Source: Saksenaea vasiformis B4078
Lineage: Eukaryota; Mucoromycota; Mucoromycetes; Mucorales; Saksenaeaceae
Assembly: GCA_000697055.1 (NCBI GenBank)
Contig: JNDT01002296.1
Span: 1-64,000, forward strand
Reading direction: 5' to 3'
DNA length: 64,000 nucleotides
Shown: positions 11,357 to 21,980 of the stretch, piece after piece
Layout of the letters: every line of letters begins with the position of its first letter
How positions within the stretch are numbered: position 1 is the first letter of the stretch
The notes under the pieces: generated by a model
What the model saw: only the letters and a program-made list of their open reading frames with translations
Database searches by the model: none
What the model was told of the DNA's origin: nothing
Program-made: the position numbers and the translations under genes

Positions 11357-13283
11357 ATGTTGAAAAATAGACCACGAAACAAATTCACAACTGCTAAACA
11401 TCAACGTGTGTACATTGACAATGTCGACCCTGCTCTACAGTCTCAGTATCCGTTACGTCTGAACTTCTACTTGAATCCACCACCAGCAGAGATCACGATC
11501 GAAGAATTTGAACAGTATGCACTCGATCGACTACAGGGTAAGAACAAGTGGCAAAGGAGACAAAAAAAGTTTACACAGGCGGTACAGTGCTTAAAGCGTT
11601 GGAAAATGCAACCCTACGCAACAAGCGAGGTCACGATCTAAAGAAGGAGATGGATCAGACATTAGAAACGTATTTGCCTTTACGGTCAAATTTGTCGAAG
11701 ACATCTAATTTGTACGAAGAACGACGCAAAGATCATGTCAGCCACTACGTTTTGCGAATGGCCTACAGTCGAAGGTATGCTAACATGAAGAAGATGTGGG
11801 TACCAAGTTCACACACTTATATAGTGAAGATCTCAGGGAGTGGTTTCTGCGGCAAGAATGTGCTCTCTTCAAGTAATGCACCATTCGGTCCGTCAAAGTT
11901 ATTAAAACGGGATATTAGGTATCGTTTTGAGCAGGAAACAATGGAAGACAAAAAGCGACTCATGGCGAGTCTCAATCTGAGCTGGCAGATTGTATGTCAG
12001 GTTCCACATCAAAGCTGTACTTATCCTTACATTATAGCTGGATCAGCCAGAAAAGGAGCAAGTACTTCATGAGCTTGAGGCGTGCGCGGGCTGGAATATC
12101 AGTATGGCGGTGGGATATTCAAACGTAAAGGAGCATGTGAAAAATGAGACATATTTCAAGGTAACTTGTTGATGATTTTAGTTATTTATTGATGTTTGCA
12201 TCAGGTCGATTTTGAAAAAGTTCCAGATCTTATTTGCCGCCGGTCAGTATACGTTAAAGGTGGTAAAGCCTATGTTCCCATGTCAGAACAGATCAGTATC
12301 CTCATGGACGAATTTCGTGCACGGTTATCCAAAGCTTTAGAGGTATTCGGCTTAGAAAACAAAATGGATGCTAAATATTGGATGATAGGCTATGTCTAAA
12401 GCATTACCACGCATGGAAGAAGACGATCGCCTGAAACCGATTCTACTGAACATAGAGAAGCAGTACATAGGCAAGGTATATGGTGATGTGGAAAGTACAT
12501 GTGGATCAATAAGGGCAGAAAACGTGGATCCGGTAAGAAGGCGGACTTAGGGGTTGAAACAATAGGATTTACATTACATTGTACATAGCTTATTCAACAG
12601 CATGCACCATTGTGTATGCGCCATCTGCACGATTCGCTCCGAGCAAACAAGCATCTTCGCTATGGAGGTCGTATGCAGTACGGATTATTCCTGAAGGTAA
12701 GAGAAAACATCAGTCAATTGGAGAAGCGTAATAATAGTCTTTTGTGATGTAGGCAGTAGGTCTACCAATAGAGGAAGCCTTGGTATTTTGGCGAAAAGCA
12801 TTTGCGAACATCACAGACGACAGGTTTCAGAAACAGTACGCATATAATATTAGACATAATTACGGTTTGGAAGGCAAACGAGTGAGCTATAAGCCTTACA
12901 GGTATTTTTTGTTTTCATTTCTCTTTCATCGTGCAGTGATTAATAGCCGTTATAGTTGTATGAAAATTATTCAGGGCGAGCAACCATCTGCAGGAGACCA
13001 TCATGGTTGTCCATTTAAGCATTTCTCCATGCAAAATCTCGAAGCACAGCTCTACAAAGATCGCATTTCCAGCACACATATTAACGAAATCACGAATCTT
13101 GTACGCGACAAACATTATCAAGTAGCTTGCACGCGATATTTCGAAGTGACACATCCTGATCGGACCGAGAAAACCGACACCATTCAGCATCCAAATCAGT
13201 ACTTTGAAATGAGCCGAGGGAAGGTTGAACTTGTAGATCAAGATCAAGAAACGAATATCGAACACATGGACGTCGATCAATAA
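11357..13283 (+). CDS. PRI2: DNA primase large subunit (p58)
   Basis: Ten exons: 11357-11537, 11588-11774, 11825-11872, 11919-11991, 12038-12160, 12205-12342, 12389-12532, 12589-12696, 12753-12901 and 12956-13283. They join to 1479 nt, 492 residues, the usual length. The product is the iron-sulphur subunit of DNA polymerase alpha-primase, which makes RNA primers for nuclear DNA replication. The N-terminal [20 protein letters not shown] and the FKYRFE block are typical. The four cluster cysteines are Cys307 (PLCMRHLH), Cys385 (SCMKI), Cys402 (GCPFKH) and Cys442 ([12 protein letters not shown]); spacings of 78, 17 and 40 agree with the family. The motif [11 protein letters not shown] is intact. 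Introns are 44-56 bp with GT-AG ends. The stop lies 21 bp from the stop of the convergent cactin gene. Confidence 0.95.
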
Positions 13284-13304
13284 AAAAAAAAAACTCCATC
13301 TGTT
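13284..13304. other. 21-bp gap between convergent PRI2 and cactin stops
   Basis: The two stop codons face each other across 21 bp that is mostly an A-run on the plus strand. The 3' untranslated regions of both mRNAs must therefore overlap the neighbouring gene. This could give antisense overlap between the transcripts. Confidence 0.8.
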
Positions 13305-15614
13305 TTATTTGCGATAGAACTGTCTCTTAAAGTGGAACCAAAGACTAAGAACGCCACGATCAAAGCTACATTTGAACCCTTTCTTGTGGGAATATTCCCA
13401 TTCGCGATTAACAATACGGAAAGCGATATCCTGTCCGTGTGCATTAACAATAGAATGATTGCAGGAACTTATAGTCCTTACCTCGTATGGAGGACCAGCA
13501 CGAAATCGGATCAACACAGTCTCGGGTGAATCTGGATCCTTCTCCACAAAGTAGGTCGGTGCTTGAGATTTGTCAATAAGATCCGGATAGAAGATGTTGA
13601 ACCTATGCTACATCAGTTAACCTGTTCGAAAATAGTATACGTTTAGACGTACTTGTAACCCTGGACCACTTTGGGAGGAGGATTGTCATGATCATAATGC
13701 GTTTGATTGTATTTGTTCCACTCGTAACCAGTATGTACACGGTTGAAATATCTTGGTTTTCTTGGACGATATTTGTCTTGCCATAAATAAGTCTGAAGCA
13801 AGTAAGCATCTTCGAATGTATGCAACTCTAGGACCATTTACCTGCTTTGCCAATTCAGCTTCAATGTTAAATATAGCTTCATCTTCGTCAATCCCTTTTG
13901 CCGCTTCTTGTTCGAAGAGTGCTGCTGAAGCTATAGAATCGTCTTGAGGCTCTTCAACCACTGGCTCCGATTTTTGTTTGACTCTTCTAGGGATGATTTT
14001 GCTTGCCAACACCTTACGTCGCTGCTCCATCTACAGAAACGCCCATTAGTTTACAATGGACCGATATTTGTCCTAGATGATAAATTACCAGTTGTCTGCG
14101 ATCGTCTACAGGGTCCACGATTTCTACTTCTCTATCATCCCGGTTCAGACGAGTCATCGGCTCCGGGCTCATAGATCTTTCATAGGCTTCTATCAACGTG
14201 ACCTGCTCTGCCTCTGCACTTTGCTCAAACTGTCGATCTTGCTGCTCCATTAGTTCTTGATCGACAGGTTCTGATGTCATTCCTTCGCCAGCGCCTACAC
14301 CCTGACCATACACCTCCGTTGCCTGCATGGACAATACTTTTTCCAGCTCCTCCTGCACTTTAAGCGCCTCTTCTCGCTGTTTCGTTCGCAGCTGATGAAG
14401 TCGCTTGGACAAAAGCTCTTGATGCATCGTATTCAGTTTTGCTTTGGCCTTGAAAACCACTAACTCTTTTAATAAATTCTCCCAGTACTCGACATCCACT
14501 GGTTCATTCGAGCTTAGTTTCTTCACTATCTGTCCTTGCAGTACTGTGAGCTGTGAATACGTCTTCCCAGAGAGAACGCGTTGAATATCTTGATTCACTG
14601 ATTCGGCGACGCCACCTCGGCTTTCTGTCGCTCGAAGCTTAGAAACACGGTCGTCTGCAACCACGATCAATGCTCTCCAAAACTCCAACGTCTTTTCATT
14701 CTTTTCCAGATTGAGATGCATCTGGATATCTTGATGTAGCTCTTCCGTTTCCTCCAGCGTAAGATTCTGATGCCGATGCGTTAACCTTGGCGCTCTCTTC
14801 ACGAAAACTTTGCACTTACATCGAATATGGTATATGGTTCTTCCAAATCGATCTCCAACTCCACATTTTCCTCCACTTTATCAGGTTCATTCGATAATCG
14901 GAGGTTCATAGCGAGAATATCAATTGGTTTTGCTCGTCCCTCTCTTATTCGGATTTCGGCTCGCCGTTTCGCCTGTTCTAAATGAAACTTTTATACGGCA
15001 ACAGTCAGTCTTTGCAGAATACAATACTTTCATACGCGTACCTCTTCTTCTTTGGCTTTCCAGTCTCCCATTTGTGCCAATTCAGCATCACGTTGCATTC
15101 GCGCCATTTCTTCTTCGCGTAACTGCATTTCAATTTCACGTTCTGCTCTACGTTTGTTTAGCTTTGCTAATTCTTCATCCGCTTCTTGTCGTCGAATGCG
15201 TTCACGACGTTTGATTTCCGCAGGATCCAACCCAAGCTCTCTGCGATCTCTGTCTTTCTTTTTTGTCCACACAAATTTCGATTCTAAGTTGACATCGTTG
15301 AAGGGATTGTTCACGTTGGAGTATCCCAATGTTTCCAGTGACGGCTTCGACGACGAAACATAATCTGCTTTATCGTCGTCACTTTCGTCTTTGTAGCGAT
15401 CTTTCTTTGAGCTTTTACGCTTTTTTTCCTTTCGTCTTTTACGATCTGATTCATCGGGAGAATAAGAACGATGCCTATGTCTGTCCTGAATGAGATAAAT
15501 TATGTGCATAGATCTAACCTACTTTCTCTTTGTGTCTTTTTTATGTTCTCGACTGTATTTATCTTCGCTGGGAGATCGATCGCGGTATTTCTTTCTATCC
15601 GGTGATCTTGGCAT
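13305..15614 (-). CDS. Cactin (spliceosome-associated protein)
   Basis: Eight exons, in coding order: 15614-15523, 15480-15042, 14987-14820, 14766-14089, 14030-13842, 13792-13653, 13602-13482 and 13430-13305. They sum to 1953 nt, 650 residues. Cactins are nuclear proteins linked to the spliceosome and needed for correct splicing; S. pombe Cay1 also affects telomeres. Residues 1 to about 75 are an RS/KK-rich low-complexity tail (starts MPRSPDRKKYRDRSPSEDKY). The middle is helical and charged (QMHLNLEK, a long coiled-coil stretch). The C-terminal 125 residues form the highly conserved cactin domain, with PRYFNRVHTGYEWNKYNQTH, YKFNIFYPDLID, RFRAGPPYEDIAF and WFHFKR near the end. The 42-bp first intron uses the second AG of CAGGACAG, which is needed to keep frame. 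Confidence 0.95.
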
Positions 15615-16499
15615 GGTGAAAAGGGACCGCAGCGAATTGCAAACAAATTCGCTGGATATGGCGGGCTACAATCGGAAGCAGACCAATAATGGCGCGCCCT
15701 TACATACAATTGAATCCCAGTTCAGCCCAGTATTGGGATGAGTATACCCTTTATCAGTTAAAGCACCCATCGACAAGAAATAAACAAGATGGATCGTGGC
15801 TGTGTTGTCTATCTGTGCGCTGACAATAAAATATCACCATTCATCGCTCCTTAATATAGTCGATTGTATTTCACTCGAACGGCGTTCTGCCATTTGGCTC
15901 AATTCCAAGAAAAGCACAGGAGTTGCTGGGTTGACTGGTTGAGTAGCAATTGTAACTACTAGGACTAGAATATATCATTAGACTTTTCTTAGAGACCCTG
16001 GTTATGAAACTGGCTTTGACTTATTTCATACCTCTGATCCACCTGCGACTATTCTTCCTTCGTATCCAAATCTGCAGCAAAAAGTCATAGAGCATGTAAC
16101 AGCAATATGGAAAACGTTTTGTGAGCTTATGCGAGAATTGGCCAGCTCTTGGCGGTTTAAGATAACAAAGATGTTGTATAAAAGACAAGCTATGCATGAA
16201 TCGCCATCGGACGCCATTTCTGTAATAGTATCACTAACAACAAGTTCGTCCTAGAGTCTTTAGAAATCACACCATACGCAGTGATGCAATGGCGGACGTT
16301 TTGTTTTAGTTATATTCTATCATTTCAATATCTTCAGCCAATATTTTTCAGTACAGATGTCCGTCGGACTTCGAGAAAAGTGAAACAGGCAGCTTTACCC
16401 ATTCTCTGCTACATTTGTTAACTTTTTCCTTCTGATCCTCAACGAACTTGACCGAATCGATTCAAGAAAGAAAACCGGAGACAAGGCACATAAAAAAGG
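15615..16499. other. Intergenic, upstream of cactin
   Basis: 885 bp holding the cactin promoter side. I see no gene, tRNA or clear repeat. The short ORFs lack any family feature. Confidence 0.5.
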
Positions 16500-18190
16500 G
16501 TCGTGCGCGCCAAGTTGTAGTTGCACAGAACTTTTGTGTAATAGGTCAAGATCCCAAAAACAGCAAGCCATCGTCCTCTCGGCCTCTGCTCCAAAAAGAA
16601 CATGTCTTCAAGAAACCGTTGCTCAGCAGATGACGAAGTGATGTATCCACTCCCATTCCATTTTTATATCTTCGATTGTTTTATAAATTACACATAGTTT
16701 AGAGAAAAATATAAATATCAACTTTCGTAGCGACAATAAAGGATCATCCATTTTACTCCCATTCTTATTTTTTACTGTTCTCTTTGATCCCCATGGGTTT
16801 GACCATTTCCAGGAAGATAACTCAGATCAAGACCTTTCCATCGTGTCGTTTCCGTTGATCTGTGTTTTCTTCCGAATCACTGTAAATGTAACCGATCGGC
16901 TAAACCCACAGGGGATCAGAGAAACGAGAAGATAAATAAAATAGGGATCGAAAGATGTCTTTATTCTTTTACAAATAGCTTTGCTATTTATGTCTTCTTG
17001 GAGCCTGAACGGAGCTCGGTAAAATAATTCTAATTTAAAACCATGGAAGAGCCTTTTACCAATGATCAATGCTTTTCGCTTAAATAATCTCGAACATTGT
17101 CATTCTTCGGCTTCTTCCACGTTCTTCTTTAGTCCGATTTGTTCGCCTGTTTTAGGCAAGGCAAAAAGGGATTCCGAAACCCGTCGATCGGGTTCTGTCG
17201 ACGATGTCGCATCGTTGCACTCGATCTCCACTTTTGGTAGTCAGTAACACAACGGATCGAAGTCTCTACAAGGCAACTTCCTTTTGTCTCTCTGCCGTCT
17301 TCCAAAAGCATAAACTTCCCCAAGAACATATCACGCATGAATCCGTTGAAGAACTATTCCTTTTGAGATAGAACAACCGTAAACGATTACATAAGAATAG
17401 GCCTGATTAGAAAATATAAAAAGGGAACATCGTTGGATAATAAAGCATCATCATTCTTCTTCTGTTATTCTATTGCTTCGTCTATCATCCTCTGGTGATC
17501 TTGTTCGGTTATTTCAGATCCGGGATCGATGCGACAACGACAATCGTTATGTCGTTTTCGTGGGGTGTCCGTACACGACTACTGTTTTGGCTATAAGTCC
17601 AATCAAGCTGGTAAGGGATCACCAAAGATAATCGTAAACAGAAGAAATAAAAATAAGATAAACGGATGATGATCTTTATTGAACAAACTACGCGGGATAT
17701 TTATATACATTATTTTTTCTATTGTTTTCTATGAACGGAAGATGCGAGAAGTGTCTAAGAACTTCTTGGAAGTTAATCGCAACTTCGAGGACTTCCTGGA
17801 AGTTCTTCGGTAAAATAATTTTGCGGGTAAGGGTTATCGTAACGGTGGATATGTCTTGATCTGAGTTGTCTTCCGGGAAACGGTCAAACCCACTGGGGAT
17901 CAAGGGGAACAATAAAGAATAAGAATGGGAGTAAAAAACGATCATGCTTTATTGTCGCCATGAAAGTTGGTATTTATATTTTTTCTCTAAACTATGTGTA
18001 ATCTATAAAACGGCTAAAGATATAAAAATGGAATGGAAGTGAATACATCACTCCGTCATTTGCTGAGCAGAGGTTCCTTGAAGACATGTTCTTTTTGGAG
18101 CAGAGGCCGAGAGGACAATGGCTTGCTGTTTTGGGATTCTTGCCCGATTACACAGAAGTTCTTGTGCGACTACAACTTGGCGCGCACGAC
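16500..18190. repeat. Inverted-repeat cluster (foldback-like, about 345-bp arms)
   Basis: The left arm 16500-16844 and right arm 17842-18190 are reverse complements at roughly 85-90 percent by eye. Shared landmarks include GTCGTGCGCGCCAAGTTG, GCTCCAAAAAGAACATGTC, ACACATAGTTTAGAGAAAAA and GGGTTTGACC. The 997-bp centre holds diverged copies of the inner part of the same module. They lie around 16905-16990 (minus-like), 17410-17520 (plus-like) and 17610-17710 (minus-like), each marked by AATAAAG.ATCATC and a GATC-rich end. No transposase is encoded. It could be a foldback or MITE-like element, or several LTR-like copies inserted beside a tRNA gene. Confidence 0.8.
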
Positions 18191-18228
18191 AGGGTCCGAC
18201 AGTTACGACAAATGCAAAAAAGAAAATA

Positions 18229-18301
18229 CGAGGCTACCAGGGGTCGAACCTGGAATCTCCTGATTCGTAGTCAGGCGCCTTATCCATTTGGCCATAGCCC
18301 C
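18229..18301 (-). tRNA. tRNA-Arg (ACG)
   Basis: 73 nt, read on the minus strand from 18301. The acceptor stem GGGGCTA pairs with TAGCCTC (one G-U), the D-arm is GGCCAAATGGATAAGGC, and the anticodon stem CTGAC/TCAG holds loop CTACGAA with anticodon ACG (read as ICG). The T-arm is CCAGGTTCGACCCCTGG, with an intact B box, and the discriminator base is G. There is no intron and no encoded CCA. A T-rich stretch (TATTTTCTTTTTT) directly after the gene serves as RNA polymerase III terminator. The inverted-repeat cluster ends 38 bp beyond its 3' end. Confidence 0.95.
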
Positions 18302-18684
18302 TTTTCATATTTAACAAAAAGTATAAAATTATTTAAGGCATTATTCAAGAACGTTAAAATATACTGTATTTGGTCATTTGTACAGTAATTTTGGTCACTT
18401 TGTTTTTATTATTTGATAATTTTTTTTTGCTTTGTTCAGCTATTCAACAAAAAAAAATTAACATTAATGATCTATCTTGAGTTTAAACATTGTTGAGTTA
18501 CTTTTTATTTTTTATTTTATTTTATTTTTCTTTTTAGTTTTAGCTTTTCTTTTATTATTTTAATTTTTGTTTTTTTTTTATCTTTTAGTATTATTATCAT
18601 TATTTTGAAACTGCCAATATTAAATAAATAGAGATAAAAATAAATAATAAAGAAAAGAATAAAAAATACTATGAGACAACATGT
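18302..18684. other. T-rich intergenic DNA
   Basis: AT-rich low-complexity sequence with long T runs (18421-18430, 18570-18580). It holds the upstream flank of the tRNA gene and nothing else I can support. Confidence 0.5.
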
Positions 18685-18921
18685 TGTATCCAAATTCAAG
18701 TATAGGGACGCGAAAGTAAGCGAGACTCAAAAAAGGATTGTTTTTATTAAAATGATCATTGTACTGTTTAAATAATTTATGGTACTTGCGGGTAGCAGCA
18801 GTGATGTATCCAAATTCAAGTATGGGCGACGTAAAGTAAGCGAGACTCAAAAAAGGATTGTTTTATTAAAATGATCATTGTACTGTTTAAATAATTTATG
18901 GTACTTGCGGGTAGCAGCGGG
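18685..18921. repeat. Tandem duplication, 120-bp unit, two copies
   Basis: Copy 1 (18685-18804) and copy 2 (18805-18921) both run from TGTATCCAAATTCAAGTAT through AAAGTAAGCGAGACTC, AATGATCATTGTACTG and GGTACTTGCGGGTAGCAGC. They differ by a few substitutions and small indels near the start, plus one T in a T-run. The closeness indicates a recent duplication. Confidence 0.9.
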
Positions 18922-21505
18922 ACAGAGGAGTTTAGAGATATCTTTAGATGATTCTTTACTAGATCGGGATCGTTATGTTTATCCTGGTTAATTGTATATT
19001 CTGTGTCCGCTGGTATCTCAGCAACAGATAGATAGGAATAAGACATGTCTAGAACCGCGTTCTAATAAAGTAATTACCTTCAGTACCTTTTTGTCTTACT
19101 CAAGCATAGTGTTCTAATTACTGTGTAGTAATGTAACTATGTCGGATACGACACAACAGTTGCTGCTTCAGATTAAAAATGGCCAAATTATATAAATTAT
19201 ATCTTCCATATTAGTGCTACATAGCAACACAGATAAATTAATAATGAAGCAATCTGATGTTATGCTATATTTCAGTTGCTGTATATGGATAGTATTGTTT
19301 TAAATATTGTTATAGTGTAAGCTAGATGATGGTAATTATTGGTAAAGGTATCGATTGAGTAATGTTCATTGATAGAAAAGTCTGAAATTGAGTGAGCATC
19401 AGGTATAGATTTAAGTTAAATATCAAGACTTAGTTAAGTGGTAAGGCTCGAAGAAAGAAAAAGAAAAGGTTGAATAGAGTAACGTTTGTTGGTAATGACA
19501 ATATCTAAAGAGATCTGAATAAAATAGAATATGATCATTAGTAAGATCGTTGATATGGTTACCTTAGAATCAGCAAAGTGTTTCATCAAAGATAAAAAGA
19601 GAAATAAAAACAGGACAGTAAAATTGTCGTCGCTTGTCAGACAGAAAAGAAAAGAGAAGAAAAGAAAAGAAATCAATGGATTCAGAGGCAGAGCAAATAA
19701 AAGGCGGCTTGAAAAATAAAAGAAACTGTTTGGATACGATCTTTTGAGATGGCTTGAGATAATCAAGAAAAGAATATACTTTTGTATTGTATTCTACATA
19801 CAGAATGACTAAATTATATCACGACATCTACAGATAAATCTCACAGATGAGAAACTGGATAAATAATGATTAAGCTGAAGTACAAATCATATCAGGATCC
19901 AATACTCGATTGTACCTGAAACCTCTTTAACATCGATCATTGATTTATCATTGTAAAATTTTTATTTCTCAAGAACACCGCCACTGCTATAAAAGCTCCC
20001 TGTAAAACAATAATAAACAATCATCTAAGAGTCTCAACGTATTCCCGTTGTTATCCATCTCTCAATTAACCAAATTTCACATTTTGCAACCTAATGTTTT
20101 ATCCATGGAAATGAAAGGGTATTTATACAAATTAGATCGATAGAAAATAATTTCGCTAAGTGGATGAGCATCTAGTCTATCATGACTCTGATGGGTAGCG
20201 ATGGCTGGTAATTGGTCCAATCATTGCGCTTTGGACGGTATGCATTTTGGATCGTATGTACTTTGGATCGCATGCGGTCTCGATTGCACGTGGTCGTGAT
20301 CCGATGCACCTTTGAATAAGATTTGGGGTCCACTGGAGGTAATACCAGAGGTTATGTGCCATATCAGAGCGAATGTCGGGTTGTTTGAGGTTCCGTGAGT
20401 CTAAGGATATAACCTAGAGAGCTTCAAAGTTGCAACGTAACTTTGAAAGATATGTCGTGTCAATGCGACATCTTTTATCAATCTACTGAAAAAGAATAAG
20501 ATGGAGAGATAAAAAAAGTTAAAATCGATGTGGAAGAGAGAAGGAAAATAAAAGGCAAGATTGCGGGAGTGAAAATTGGCACTCTACAGTCTACCCTAAC
20601 ATTTTATCAACTGTATTATGGAATTACATAGATACCGATTTGAATGAATTTTACTTTTTGTTGTATTGTATGCCTCTATGTACCATTCTAGTACACGCTC
20701 TCCTTTGAACGAGAACGGATAATATTGATATACTCCTCGGGCGATCAGCGAGTTGGATCATGAGAAACATGGATCTTGATAAGAAAAAAGAAAACAAACG
20801 TAAAGGAAGAAGTCAAAATAAAGCAGAAAAATGGCGTAATCTTCTTTTAAAAATGAGCGAAAGTAAGGTAGAAAGAGCAGCTAAGAAGAAAAAGCCTATT
20901 TCGAGATTGATCTGAGAAACATGTCAAATACGTAATACATTGTAGAGATTGAATTGATATAGCCTCCAACTGCCCACTTCACAACTGCACGTACTAACTT
21001 TCTAAGAGATGAATTACCATGCAGGTATAAATCGATTAAAACAATTGTATCCCGCCATACCCAGTATAAGTTACTCAGTAACAGCCGCAGGAAACAATGA
21101 TTCCTTTGTTTGTAGCATCGAGAGTTATGCACATAAATTAAGTAAAAGCGATTACGCGGTTTTAAACAACGTAATAGTTTCTATTCCTTGAAGAACATTT
21201 TATGCTGCCCTAGTAAATTTTGTATCCAAAGTTCATGCAGGTTTTACGATCTGACAACATACTAATCCCTTGCTTAGCGTAACTTGACTCAATAAGATTA
21301 TGGAAGATCATCCCCTGTTTCTCCTTGTATTTTCCCGTCTAAAGATCGTACTGAGTAGCATAAGTTTTCTTCCTCCTATCTTCACGTCTCCATCTCTTTT
21401 GTCTCCAAAAAAAAAAAAAGAAAAAGAAAACTCTTTGGAGCATTGAGCAAGAGGTCCAGTCTATTCTTTCGTTCGGCTGTATTTACAAAGTCGCTTTTCT
21501 AGAGT
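18922..21505. other. AT-rich intergenic DNA
   Basis: About 2.6 kb without a gene I can support. 19440-19740 is A/G-rich. 20230-20300 has three loose copies of a TTTGGATCG-TATG word. The poly-A/G run near 21407-21430 lies downstream of the bL32m gene. Confidence 0.5.
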
Positions 21506-21853
21506 TTATGCCTGAAGCAATTCATTTTTGCTCTTTTGCTTGATATCCCCATAACAATGTTTGCACAAATGGTGCAGCAATTTGTGATTACCGCAAGCTG
21601 GACATTCTGTCACGTTCTCCTTTAGTGGCAATCCCTTGTTCGATGCTCTCATGCGCTTTTTTGAGTGTGATGTCTTCTTCTTTGGCGCTGCCCACAGGAC
21701 GGGTTCAAGCCAGCTAGGCACCTGGAATGTGTTTTCGGTGGTGGCGTTTGCGAGCGCTGTTTGCGACAACGAGACTGTGCCAAACCGAGAGGTTTGAGTT
21801 GTCAAAATGCTGCGAAGCTGGGTGGCAGGTCGTGTAATCGAACGTAGGCTCAT
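21506..21853 (-). CDS. MRPL32: Mitochondrial large ribosomal subunit protein bL32m
   Basis: Single exon, 115 residues. Residues 1 to about 50 look like a cleavable mitochondrial targeting sequence (many Arg, Ser and Thr, no acidic residue before Glu40). The mature part starts around WAAPKKKTSHSKKRMR, the bL32 signature. A zinc-binding set follows: Cys84 and Cys87 (ECPACG), then Cys97 and Cys100 (HLCKHC). The protein belongs to the large subunit of the mitochondrial ribosome; in yeast its maturation by the m-AAA protease controls assembly. It is transcribed divergently from the eIF2B delta gene, with about 130 bp between the proposed starts. Confidence 0.93.
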   Translation of the reverse strand: MSLRSITRPATQLRSILTTQTSRFGTVSLSQTALANATTENTFQVPSWLEPVLWAAPKKKTSHSKKRMRASNKGLPLKENVTECPACGNHKLLHHLCKHCYGDIKQKSKNELLQA

Positions 21854-21980
21854 CTGCGTTATATGTCAATAAATAGAAATCCGTTGGCGGCCCTGCTTAA
21901 GTTTATTTTGTGCAAGCCACGCGCGAGTCACGCAGATATTCATAAAGACAACGCCCTCTGACTCAATCGTGTCTGCTTTA
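21854..21980. promoter_or_regulatory. Divergent promoter of bL32m and eIF2B delta, with Gcn4/AP-1-like sites
   Basis: A compact intergenic region between two divergent starts. It contains a perfect TGACTCA at 21959-21965 and the reverse half-form GAGTCA at 21925-21930. TGACTCA is the known binding core of Gcn4/Jun-type bZIP factors. The promoter call rests on position; the factor assignment is inference. Confidence 0.5.
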
